From assembly GCA_963855995.1 (NCBI GenBank), contig OY979724.1, positions 13,019,032 through 13,083,031 of the forward strand: a stretch of 64,000 bases of DNA, given 5' to 3'. Below are positions 11,901 through 22,700 of this stretch, piece after piece; position 1 is the first letter of the stretch; every line of letters starts with the position of its first letter. Source of the DNA: Muricea muricata (Eukaryota; Cnidaria; Anthozoa; Malacalcyonacea; Plexauridae). Below the pieces are notes generated by a model. The model had not been told where the DNA came from. It saw nothing but the letters and a program-made list of their open reading frames with translations, and ran no database searches. Position numbers and translations under genes: made by a program.

Positions 11901-14900
11901 ACAAGGTTACCAGTGCGTGTTTTACCTTGGCGGCCGTTTGAAGCTTGCTATCTGATTCGCCAATTCTTTTTGTAAATTCTTCTTTCATTTGCTCCAGTTC
12001 AGCATCTTCACTTTTATGCACTTCTTCTAGCTGTTCAAGTTGGCTGAAGATTTGAAAATATTGAGGTTTATTCAACTAAATTGCAGTGGGGGTGGTACTG
12101 AGTGCATTCCCCCTCCCCACACCCAACTTCCAGATCCTTGTCAGTGTGTAAAATTGATATTGGCAGTACTGTAAATCTACGTGTAAAACTCTGTGAAGAC
12201 ACATCCTCCCCAAGAATAATGATGCTGTTCTATCAGCCCCAATGAAATGGTCAACCATACCACAATACTTCTACATTATGTTACCTTCTTAAGACAGCAT
12301 TTGTCTCCTGGAGATTCAGATTCTCTTTGCTTAGCTCAACCAGCTTTGACTCCCTGACTTCAATAACTTGCTGAAGCCTCTCATTCTCCTGGAACATGGC
12401 ACAATCAGAGTTAACACGGGATGACATTGTCTCAGCATACAGGCACATCTGGCTGATCTTTTATTATACCGGTGACCCAGGAAATCCGTCCCGCCGTAAT
12501 ATCGCCCTCAGGGCATGATATTCCTAGGAAATTCGCCCCCCTTTAGGAATTTCGCCCTCCCATTTATTCTCAGTCACTGGGACTGTATCTACTTCACCAA
12601 ATTTAGCTAAAGAGGGAGTGCGAATTCCTAAAGGGGGGGTGAAATTCCAAGGAAATTTCCCCCCAGGAGGGCAATATTCCTGGGAATTTTGCCCTCCTGG
12701 GGACAAAATCCTAGGAATATTGCCCCCCCTGGAGAAGGGGGGCAAATTTCCTAGGGGGGCAAATTTCCTGTGACACCGGTACTTTAAAATAGATAAAATT
12801 AAAGATGATATCACTTTATTTCGGGATGTTTTACCTACCTCTTTGGAGACCGGATCACTAATTTCTTCATTTCTTTCCAATCCTTTAACATCTTCTTTTA
12901 CTTTTGTTATTTCATTATCATCATCATTAAAATCCTTATCAGCATCGTTAAGAGGACCAGAAACAACCTCCTGCTTAACATTTTGATTGTCTGCAGGCTC
13001 ACTTGCTTTTAGCAGTTCATTGAGATTGCTTAACCCATCATTATCTCCTTTGCCGTCAGTTTTATGATGAAAAGGATCTTTCCTTTGAGGTGTTGATGCT
13101 GCAATAGGAGCAGATGATAATAGATCTAAATTTTGAATACTTTCTGCCACCAATTCCTGCTCTTGTTGCCTTAAAAATTCTCCATCTTTATTTTCCAAAA
13201 AATTCTCACTCACTTGGACATCATTCATTCCGTCCATACAAAACTTAGCTGAACTTTCGTTTTCATTTATTTCCTTGTTTTGTAGATTAATAACTTCAGA
13301 AGCTTTGTCTTCTATTTCATCATTTCTGGCACATTCTAAAGGTTCTAGGTTTTCAACCTGTGCAATTACTTCAGATTGTTTTGTCAATTCAACTTCCTCA
13401 AATGCTGCATTCTTTCCTCCTTCTTTTTCTGGAAGAACTTCAACATTATCTGCGATCGAAACATCTTTGATCTTTTCAAGAGGATCTCCTAATTTTGTCA
13501 TTCTCCCCTTGCTCTCTGGTTTTTCTTTCACAAGATTCTCAGGTTTGTTAATTAAACCATTGTCATTGGAAGCCTTCAAATTTCCCCCATCTGATTCATC
13601 TTCGAGCAGCAAGCAAGCTAATTTAGCTTTACTAATGCTATCAGTTTTTGGACTAGACAAGTTTGAACTTTTATTCTTTTTTATTTGACCTGATTGAGCC
13701 TTGGAATCATTCATTTTTTCAGTGTTTGTTGCTGTCTTATTTTCGTGTGTGCTCATGGTTGCTTTACCATCAATAGGTTTTCTCTCTGTGGCTTCAGCTT
13801 TCATTTTCAAAGATTTCTTCTTGTTATTTCTTTTCAAATTCATAGCTTTCGAGGGAGGCAATTTAGCTTCCTTTTGTGGAACATCATTTGCCTTCTCAGG
13901 AGCTGGTTTACTGTTTGTTTCATGATCATGGATGCCTTTTTCTTTACTTTGTACCAGGGAACTGGTGCCAGCATTTTGAGCAAAGGAGCCCCAAAATGAA
14001 TCGGCTCCTGACAGCCAACTGCTCGAGGACTTTTTCTCAGGCGATTTCTCATCTTGTTTTTTGGGTGGTTGAGATTTGGATGGTTTTGAAGCACCTGGAT
14101 AACAAGTGGCAAATAGGGGCATCAATCATGCAAGCGCGAATTGTCTATGGAGTGGGTGTTTTGAGCGTGAATGCCTTATTAGAGAGAAAAGAATGCTTAT
14201 TAGAGAAAAATTAGAAAAGAGGGTGCAAAAAAGATAAAGAAGGGGTGAAGAACGGGTGAAGAAGGGGTGAAGAGGGGATGAAGAGGGGGGTAAAGAGGGG
14301 ATGAAGAGGGGGTAAAAAGGGGGGTGAAAAGGGGATGAAAAGGGGGGTGAAAAGGGGATGAAAAGAGGCATAAAGAGGGGATGAAAAGAGGCATAAAGAG
14401 GGGATGAAGAGGGGGTGAACATGGGATGAAGAGGGGGTGAAAAGGGGGTGAAAAGGAGGTAAAAAGAGAGTAAAAGGAGAGAAAAATTAGAGAGAAAGAC
14501 AAGGGTGGTTATTGAATGGTAAATAGGGGTTAGAAATGGAGGGACAGGAATGCTTATTGAAAGGTGAAATGGGTGAAGTGGCATTATTAGAAAATAAATA
14601 ACAGAATGTTGGGGGGGGGGATGAGTCGATGAGGGCATCTTAAGATCAAAGGAGGGTCTCAATGAAGTGTTAATGGGGGTTATTAAAGAGAGATGATTGA
14701 TTAATTAAAGGTTATTAATACAAACCATCATACCAAACACATTTCATTCCAATGAGAATTCAAGTGAGGCATGTCTGTATTCAGTCACTCACAAAATGTC
14801 CATGTATTTGATGTGCACTTACCTGTGTCTAAATCCTGGCATGCTTTCTTACTCGTCTTATCGTCCTCTCCCTGTATATCTAACACTTTATCAATGGACT

Positions 14901-14952
14901 TCTGTGCCTGACTCAACAAACCAGAAAACGAACTGGAATCCAGCCAATTCAT
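2961..14952 (-). CDS. TMF1: TATA element modulatory factor 1 (Golgi coiled-coil tether), complete
   Basis: Exons: 14952-14823, 14094-12839, 12388-12285, 12043-11926, 11848-11793, 11652-11576, 11504-11408, 10813-10728, 10512-10451, 10356-10292, 9920-9869, 9785-9681, 9526-9434, 9253-9199, 9112-9011, 8453-8261, 8017-7948, 7283-7200, 7082-7035, 6069-5893, 4309-4184, 3523-3413, 2987-2961. Total 3294 nt, 1097 aa (human about 1093). The N-terminus has the conserved LSQAQKSIDKVLDIQ helix. Exon 2 (418 codons) is a fast-evolving, Lys/Glu/Ser-rich disordered stretch. From exon 3 on the protein is coiled coil, including TRPLLRQIENLQ and TSWEKLEKNLTERLG, nearly identical to vertebrates, and ends in the conserved Rab6-binding/TATA-binding-type C-terminus (LLQMYGEKQEE). 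Intron 7 has a GC donor (CTAAG|GCAAGT at 11408). Known role of the family: tethering in retrograde traffic at the Golgi. The ATG matches the family start. Confidence 0.96.
3581..3685. mobile_element. Short MITE, TIR TAAAATATAATTTTGTGG family
   Basis: The two ends are near-perfect inverted repeats of about 27 bp (left from TAAAATATAATTTTGTGG, right its complement ending at 3685), with about 50 bp between. It lies in TMF1 intron 21. A related copy sits in FOXRED2 at 26716-26790, and the longer element at 4595-5468 has similar ends (TTTTGTGG.AACACCA). Confidence 0.75.
4595..5468. mobile_element. Non-autonomous inverted-repeat element with nested hairpin
   Basis: The outer ends pair imperfectly over about 45 bp: TAGTTTTGTGGTAACACCA at the left and, on the minus strand at the right, AGTTTTCTGGAAACACCACG; both run into a GCTTTCGATC motif. 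Inside, about 4940-5165 is a second, stronger palindrome centred near 5055 whose arms share GCGGGCAAGCAGAC and CCGTCAAGACGAACTA. The two short ORFs that read MTDD.SACPRL on opposite strands are mirror images produced by this palindrome, not genes. Either one element inserted in another or a single complex MITE. It lies in TMF1 intron 20. Confidence 0.65.
5674..5768. repeat. Dispersed repeat arm, same family as 39500-39664
   Basis: The segment with AGCCAGCCCGACAATTTGG and TTATTCATTTCTTCTGAAAT matches the right half (39580-39664, inverted) of the element in the giant gene. Only one arm is clear here, so this is a truncated or decayed copy. Confidence 0.6.
6114..6267. mobile_element. Palindromic MITE about 154 bp
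   Basis: Arms TAAAGCCC...TTTACAC..CCAAATTTTCTTTG and AAATTTCATGTGTCAA are repeated inverted at the right end, finishing at GGGCTTTA. Nearly the whole element is stem. It lies in TMF1 intron 19, 45 bp upstream (transcript sense) of exon 20. Confidence 0.75.
7458..7720. mobile_element. MITE with about 80-bp TIRs (AGTGTGTCCC ends)
   Basis: Left end AGTGTGTCCCAGAAAAAAGG and right end, inverted, AGTGTGTCCCAAGAAAAAGG. The arms stay similar for about 80 bp, to GTTTTAA.TCCC. The internal 100 bp is unique. The ends resemble those of mariner-type elements such as the one at 24644-25013. It lies in TMF1 intron 17. Confidence 0.75.
8556..8946. repeat. Irregular repeat of TTGCAACAAG / CTTGTTGCAA
   Basis: Many direct and inverted copies of a 10-12 bp core (TTGTTGCAACTTGTC and its complement) are spread through TMF1 intron 15, with a small hairpin CCTACGTCA..TGACGTAGG at about 8771-8795. 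It looks like a decayed palindromic element. No coding potential. Confidence 0.5.
11003..11275. repeat. About 110-bp tandem repeat, three diverged copies
   Basis: GAGTTGACAAGCGAGAGTTTG occurs at 11003 and 11220 with a diverged copy at about 11130; the flanking GAGAGTTTTC..CTCATGTC also recurs. It lies in TMF1 intron 7, the intron with the GC donor. The rest of 10814-11407 shows no exon. Confidence 0.6.
12469..12779. mobile_element. MITE with CCGGTG.CACAGGAAAT ends and TA duplication
   Basis: Terminal inverted repeats begin CCGGTGACCCAGGAAAT (left) and CCGGTGTCACAGGAAAT (right, complement), each flanked by TA (12467-12468, 12780-12781), the target-site duplication typical of Tc1/mariner relatives. 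The interior is made of iterated G-run blocks such as GGAATTTCGCCC. It sits in TMF1 intron 2, and the open frame of exon 2 reads through into it without meaning. Confidence 0.75.
14217..14480. repeat. Purine-only minisatellite (GGGATGAAGAGG / GGGGTGAAAA)
   Basis: Irregular 10-16 bp units, almost only A and G on the plus strand (pyrimidine-rich on the transcribed TMF1 mRNA strand), inside TMF1 intron 1. The Pro/Ser-rich frames read from it (minus strand, 14126-14662) are low-complexity artefacts. The rest of the intron (14480-14822) holds nothing recognised. Confidence 0.8.
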
Positions 14953-15667
14953 TTTGAATTTTACGGTTTTCGCGAACCTTTGAAAATATCCAGTATCAAG
15001 CTACATGACTGAGCATTTTCTTCGCCTGAAAATGAAGTCAATTAGGCCAAAAACCTGTACAATTCCACCATAATAAACACACAAATATTTTTGAACAAAA
15101 TCAGCTATGTGGCAATTATGGTAATTTTAAATACCATCCTTTAAAAGTATGTTAGTGCATCATCGGATCAAAATCAATGGTGCGTGAGTCAACTTCCGCA
15201 TATTTTGGGGGGATATTTTTGCACACGTGAGCTCATAACAATAAAGTGAACTACATTCACAAGCACGTTTAGAGAATAGAGTAAGATCACAGTAGGTAAG
15301 ATTCAGAGAGTGGAATTTTAATTTCCAGAGCAAATATTGCAGATACATCATATGAGCCCGAAATGCTCCGAACACCCTTGCATCTTCTGACGGATGTTTT
15401 TATCTTGATCAACAACTCGTTCCATTTCACCGGTGCTTTCGCGGAATTAATACAAAGATGCTGTTAGTTTAGTTAGAGGTATGAATATTGTGATGAGTGA
15501 TCAATGAATGCTCGCCAGTGTAATATATCGGTATTGTAATTTAAAAACATATTTATTCAAATTAATGCAAATTTGTTTAGTTAAACACTGAGCCGATTTA
15601 AGGCACACAACAAGTTCCTGCTCCGAGGCTGATTAAGCGAGGTCTCGAAAGCAAGTAGAGATATTAA
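14953..15667. promoter_or_regulatory. Divergent intergenic region, TMF1 / FOXRED2
   Basis: 715 bp lie between the two start codons and contain both promoters and 5'UTRs. No clear TATA or initiator element could be assigned. A minus-strand open frame at 15160-15375 has no family resemblance and is treated as chance. Confidence 0.45.
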
Positions 15668-18600
15668 ATGGCGTATATAAAAGCAGGGTTAATATTCGTC
15701 GTGGTAACGCTCTCGTTCGGTGTATATTCAACAAGTTTGTCCGAATATGACTATTGCGTTGTGGGAGCAGGGCCTGGAGGTATTACATTGACAGACTTTT
15801 GTCTTAAATTTAGCGGAGCTCACTACGTTTTGATATTAATTATGTAGTGTTTTCTTTCAGGTTTACAAATCGCATATTATTTGGAGAAGGCAAATCGTAA
15901 CTATATTGTTTTTGAACGGGGCAGCTCGGCTGGTAAGAAATTTTTTTAAATGACAAACTAAAATCAATAGTAAGTGCTGCCCTAATTGTTCATCTCTTAT
16001 ATTTCAGGCACGTTTTATAAGACATTTCCTCGCCATCGCAAACTGATTTCGATTAATAAAAGGTTTACAGGTAAATGGAACGTTTGAATCAGTATAAATC
16101 GCAAACCAGACATCAACGCGTTTGCTGAACCGTACTGGTCCGTCTGGTCGCTTTCCTAGTAAATTTTTATGCGTGTTCAAAATATTCCAATTATCTGAAC
16201 ACTTATTATTTATATGTCAAAGTGGAAATTAAAAATTAGCCATAAAAGCGCACTTTGTTTTGCTGGATTTAGTGCACAACATCACTGGGAAAATTGTTTT
16301 GGTAGAGTTTATTTCACATACAATGACGTGTCGTTCGACAGACTACAGGTTCTCTTATACAGTGTTAGTAAACTGACAGTTATCGATTCATCGTTATTTT
16401 CTTATCTGCCTAGTTTCGGAAAACGTAACCACATTTTATTGTACTTTGAAAAACGCTCACGATTCAATGTTTGTTAAAATAGCTAGTTTACATTTAAACG
16501 CGAGCTTGTCATGCCGTCTGACCCATAGAACAGGAAGTAAATAAACATTACTGAAGCTAACATTCGTTGCGGTAAAGCTGAAACATATTTATCAGGAAAA
16601 ATATAATGACGTTTCTCCCTATTTGATGGAGGAAGTTTTAGCACCAAACAAGTTTCCAAGGTCGCGAAGTATTTCTGTAGAATGCGGATATTATTTTTGC
16701 CTTTTTTAATGATATAAGCCGCTTTCAATGGTAATTCTTATTAATTTCGCACATATAATTCGCATTGGGCGATATTTATTAACCAAATAAAGCTTTTTGT
16801 TGTATTTCTACCAATAAATTTTACGTGTCTGCAATTCTTTCAATAAATTTCGAGTCAAAATGAAATGCAAGCTGAAATAAATTGGCTTATCTCACGGTAT
16901 TTTTATAATTCGCCATTTTTGGCTTCTGTCTCCCTTCCCTAAATTTGACACGATAAAGACTTTTTGACCTGCATGTACGTGTCTCTATATCATTTTATCT
17001 ACTTGTGTTACCGTGTCAGTTTTACATTTCTAACTTTGCGATTTTAATTGGGGTCCTGTAACTTAAAACGAACCTTTTAAACATTACAGCAATAAGCTTG
17101 TAATACGTTTATAAGGATAAATAGAATCCTATTTAAAATCTCAAGGATTCCGTCATGCATTCCTGACAGCTCAGAAGATAACGTAGCCATACTTCCGTTT
17201 CAGCAATTTTTTTGTGACTTTTTTAGGCCAAACAAATAAAGAATTTAATCTACGGCACGATTGGAACTCGCTGATAAGCGATGACGAAACCTTACGAATG
17301 ACTCGATATTCAAAAGAGTTTTTCCCCCAGGCAGATGTTCTGGTTGGTTTTGATTTTGTTTTCATTATTTTTCACAGTAGAAACCGATTTCATGCTGTCT
17401 TTGTTTTATATTCCACGCAATCAATTTCGAACAACGACTTTGTACTTCGTTTGCATAATTGATACATCAAACACTCCATCAGTTCTAAACTGAACTGCGT
17501 TTATTTATAATTAAAAAGATAGCTTATCAATACCCCGTATGCCCTGCCCGACTCAGTGGCGTGCTAGCGTGGATAAGTCTGTAACTGACAGGGGAAGGGA
17601 TATTAATATATTCTTACGCACTGATTGTGGAAACAACCATTTTCAACAGACATAGAACAGAACACAAATATATAAATATTATTCACCCTTCAACAAAGGT
17701 TTTTGAATCGCCGGAATAAAGCGAAATATTAAGCATGCCCCACACGGGAGAATAAGAGATATCGGCTGAGCAAAACTTACTCCTGCCTCTTTGCTCAGCC
17801 GATAGGTCACTGTGTGCGGCGGATGTATTTACTGCGTTTCATGAAGCATATTATATCAAACATGTTTGATAAGATTGCACGAGGCATAAAACTGAGTAAA
17901 ATCCACCTAAACGATGCTTTCATATTATAGTTAGTAATTCCACAGTTTTAGAATTAAAATTTAAGTGGGAAGTTCATATTTGTTTTTCCCAACGAAAAAA
18001 GTGTGAAAATTAACACCTGCTCAGTGTGTGTGTATGTTAGGTATTTGTCTGTTGTTATTTTTGTCTTTTTTTCACTGATTTTGTACGGGGCAATCACGAA
18101 ACACCAGTCTAAGTATATTCTCTCAAGCCAGGCTTTACATTCCTGACCGTAAATTCGACGACAAGTCCATCTGCTTATGTCTATAAGCTAGTATTTTTGA
18201 TGGGAGGGAGTATTTTTGATGCTTTAAATGATCCGCGCTCTTCAAACTAATCATATTACAGCCGTGACAATTGAAGTGTTCCTAAAATATTGTATCAATT
18301 CATTTGCCAACATGAACGAATTCATTTGATAAAACATTTGAAAATTTTACAATTTCGTAAATAATTGATCAACTTCCTGTTGAATGCTCCAATCACCATT
18401 GGCTTTGGCACAAGCGGCCAATCATAACGAAGCAGGAAGTGACTAGAGATGGTCAGATTTGTGAAGTTTGTAAACAGTTCCACCAACTTAGCCTCCTCCA
18501 CAGGCTGCCTCTCTGTGGGAGGGAAACCACCAACTGTCAAATCAATTTATTCTAGTGAGCAGATGAATTGATGCAATATTTTAGGAATACTTCAATCGCC

Positions 18601-19735
18601 ACGGCTGTAAGTGATTGAAACTCCACTCTAAACTTGATACAACGCTTATTTTTTTGCCATTTCAAGTTTATTTCGTCCTTATTTTGCAATCTTTTTTGCC
18701 ATTTGCTTGGAATATTTGCCCAGTTACTCCAACATACTTATTAATTATATGCAGTCTTTTAAATAAGGACAGTTAAATGCCAAGTATTAGTTGTATTTTA
18801 AAAATTTTGGACATAAAATTCGGGTTGAAGGAAGAATTATCAATTAAAGAAAGTCTGCATTTCCAACTGAAATCTTTCTTTTACTAAAAGCAAAGTTTTT
18901 TATATCATTTTCTTTCCACCTCTACAACTTAGTCTTAAATGCAACACAAGAGAAATTAAAACCACTTGTTCCACTGCATTGACGATTTAATTTTGAAGAA
19001 ACAACCGTCTCAACGTTTTCTTCAATATTCCTGCAGTTTTTGCTAATAATAGAAAATTATAACCCAACGCAGCCATATTAATTCGTTTTGTTTGCGCTCG
19101 CGATGCAATATGTCATTTTTATTTGAAGTACGTATTTTCTTCGACGTAGCTTATTTGTTCAGGTGTAGTGACAAAACTCATAATAACAGCCGTAGCATAC
19201 GAAATTAAAATTTCCTTATAGCAGCTAGAACAGGTAGAAATGTAAAATTTGTTAAGTTTCTAGCTATAGGCGTGATAATTGCAACAAAGTGTTGTAATTA
19301 TTCAAGAAAAAAGTTATTCATTCTTGAATTGTGCATGGATTTCAAATTAACCTTAACTTGACTTGGTAAATGTCTGTAAGAGGCGAATATAATATTTCAC
19401 CGCCTTCGTCATTTTTTTTTTGTATTTTTCCGTAGTCAGTTGATAACGGATTATGGATCATAGTGTTTTTGTTGGACGTCACGCAGCAAAATTACACCAG
19501 TTTCATTAAATTATTTAAATAAGTTAGTCTGATGTTAAACAGGTGTGTTTTTTGTGCGGTGAGTCGTTTAAAAAGCGTTTTATATTAGATTACCATCTCA
19601 CTACTAATTCGTGTACAGACTTTATAAAAAAATCGTCCGTAGAAACCTAAAATAGAAAAGAAAAGGATAAATTAAAGGTTTTTTTCTGCGATTAAATTGG
19701 TTTCTTAACAATAAGCCAGACAAATCGCCACCCCC

Positions 19736-19766
<31 letters not shown>

Positions 19767-22700
19767 ACTTGACACCCACGCATCCGCAAGACAATATGAA
19801 AAATCGTACAACACGCTATTTCCTAGAAGTCAACATTTTAGCGTACTCGGAAATTTGAAATTTTGCTTGATACGGTACGATCAGTTGATGTGGAAAACGA
19901 CCTTTTATATCGAGTGGGAACAACCCATCGGAACGTTGTAACCCAATAAAATTACTATTTACAACGTTTGATAATTTCAGTACTTATTGGAATTGTCATT
20001 TCGTGCATATAAAATGAACTACACATGTCGAACTTCAAGAAACGTCGAGAAAAAGCCATCAGCTACTACAAGCCTTGCGGCAGAAATCGAACCTAGCCCT
20101 TCGCGATGTCGCGAGAAGGTTTTTCATTTACTCTTGCCAGCTGCAGTGGATAGATAAATAATCGGCGTCGCACAGCTTTAGTGTCGGTTCCTGTTAGAGG
20201 ACACATACACAGCCAAAAATAAACAACCTGTTCTGGCCTGATGAGTGATAAAAACAGCATTGAACAATGTTTTGCAGCCCACATTGTTGAAGATTGTCGA
20301 CAATATTGTTCAACATTGTTACACCTGCTTGCAGGCTAGTTCAGGCTCAACAACTTGTTCAGTATTGTTGACCACATTGAACAATGTAGGCAGCACAACA
20401 TTGTTCAATGCTGTTTTCATCAGGCCAGAACAGGTTGTTCATTTTTGGCTGTGTAGTTGATAATTCTTCTCAACTGTTCCCGGCCTGAATTTCGACATGT
20501 CTATGATTTCCACTCGAAGTAAGACACATTTGCCCTACAAAAAAATTCAAACCTTAACAATGTTTATTTAGCCTGCAAGTATACTATAATCTACCACCAG
20601 GAAAATAACCGTGAACTTTTCTTCTTCCGTTAAAATAGGTTCGTAGAAACAGCCCTGGCCTTAAACCAGACTAAACGCCGCGTGAAAATATCCACTTATT
20701 TATTTTAATAGATATACATTAACATACAAGACAACGTGTTTAATGGTCTTTCCTTTTTTTGTTCTCCCCCTCCAGGTTCAGTATTTAAATGACTTCGCCA
20801 CAAAACTCAACTTGAAGGTGTCTTACAACTCTAATATTCTAAACATATCAAAAGATGCGTTTAATGGTGTGTTCATTCTCAAAGATCAGAATTCTAAACA
20901 ATTCAAGTGCGGTGATTTGATTATGAGGTAAGGCAAATCGATGGTTGATCTTTGCCAATGCAACTGCGATCGTCTGTCAGAGCTGAGCTGAATTGACTGC
21001 AAAGAAGTGGGGGGGGGGGGATGAGGGGGTTTTGTATGAGGGCTTCAGTGGTATAATGACAAGGCAAGCACTCTTCCCTTTTGAGAAGGACAGAGTGGAT
21101 TCCTGTGTATTTATCATCGCGACACTTCTGGGCGTTGTGGAAAAAGTGACATTCTCAGGGTGCTGGAAAACCAAAGCTAAGTCCGTTCTTGTTAAATTGG
21201 GAAAATGTTGTTTTTATTTACAGTATTTTCTTTATAATATAAATAACGATAAAAGTAAACAAAAATATACACAATCACATTCATCTTATAGAATAGAAAC
21301 TTCCCACTTGTGATTGGGAAAGTTCCTTAGTTATCTCAATTGGGAAGAGTCCGTCAAACGGACACTATATGGGCGAGCTAACACTCTGATTCTGCTACCG
21401 TTTGCATGAGTACTGCAGTTACCTTGTACACAGATTGTTGGCAGAGTGAGTTGGGATTGAGAGGGCTATGCGCATTAGAAGGGTGCTAGGAAGGCTGACC
21501 GTGCTCACCTTTTCTTACTCTTCTTTTCATATTTTTAGCACGGGAATGTCAACAGAAATATTGCCTGCATTTCAAGGATCTGAGTACGCAGAGGTCTGTG
21601 GATTTTCTTGATTATTAGATTATTAACATTGCTCCAAGTGTACTGTCTTATTAATAAAACAAGAGCTTTTTGATTATTCCAATTCAGAAAGATTATTCAA
21701 GCATATAAGAAACGATAAAAATGCCAACAATTCATGTAATGAAATTGCATTAGACGCCAGTTAACAAAAGGGGTTTATTTCCACGAACATATAAAAATAA
21801 TCTCTTTTTTCAGACTTATGGAAGTATGTCTTTGAATACTGAAGATTATGAAGGGCAGAGCGTTCTTATTCTTGGCAGAGGTAATTTAACATGTTAGGTG
21901 GTAGTGGGTATAGATGATGGTAGTGATGATGTGGTGGTGTTGTTTTTAGTGTTGATGATGTTGGGTGTCCTGGTGATGGAGAATGTAATGGTAGTGAGTA
22001 TGGTCATGATGATGGTGATATTAGGTGTGGTGGTTAAGGTAGAGGGTGGTGTTGGTGATAATGATGGTTGTGGTTGTAGTGGTATTGGGCGCGGTAGTGG
22101 TGGACGTGAGGTGCTGGTGATGGCAGTGGTGAATGTGAAGTCTGGTGATAATAGTGGTGGACGTGAGGTGCTGGTGATGGTAGTGGTGGCTGTAGTATCA
22201 TTATATTTGTTTTATTTAATTTCAACTAATATATCATTGCAGGTAACTCAGCATTTGAAACAGCAGATCACATCATCAGCGCTACAAATCTTATTCATAT
22301 GGTTGGGAGATCACGTGTCCGCCTGGCTTGGGCCACGCACTATGTTGGTGACTTGAGGTAAGTCATCTCTCTGAATCTCTGAATTTCATTCTGACACCAT
22401 GCACGACTCGGATTTATAAGTCCGTCTGTATTTTTCAACGTACAGAGCAGTAAACAATGGTCTATTGGACACCTACCAACTCAAATCTTTGGATGGTTTG
22501 CTCGGTAAGAAAGGAAATCAGCTTGTAATGGACACTCGATCTCCATGACAAAATCTATTTGCAGCAGGCTTGTAGCAAGCTTCAGTTACCACTTATGTTT
22601 TGACCTATTTATCGCCCGTTCACTGACTGTTAATACGGGCTGTGTTTTTTTTTTGTGTACTGGTATTTTGCTCTCTACAGAGGCATCCATTAACTCGCAA

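Larger units (their letters stand above)
17343..20775. other. FOXRED2 intron 4 (3.4 kb)
   Basis: The longest FOXRED2 intron. It contains a perfect hairpin at 17761-17803, MITEs at 18256-18610 and 20208-20453 and a CA microsatellite at 19736-19768, each listed separately. The rest is AT-rich and shows no exon or RNA gene. Confidence 0.6.

Noticed and set aside
13275-14214. Several plus-strand ORFs of 70-137 aa
   Set aside because: Antisense shadows of TMF1 exon 2.
14126-14662. 178-aa Pro/Ser/Phe-rich minus-strand ORF
   Set aside because: Translation of a homopurine minisatellite in TMF1 intron 1; composition artefact.
16214-16477. 87-aa plus-strand ORF in FOXRED2 intron 3
   Set aside because: No homology, no splice context, AT-rich chance frame.
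21898-22356. 152-aa Val/Gly/Met-rich plus-strand ORF
   Set aside because: GGT minisatellite read-through that then enters FOXRED2 exon 8 in the wrong frame.
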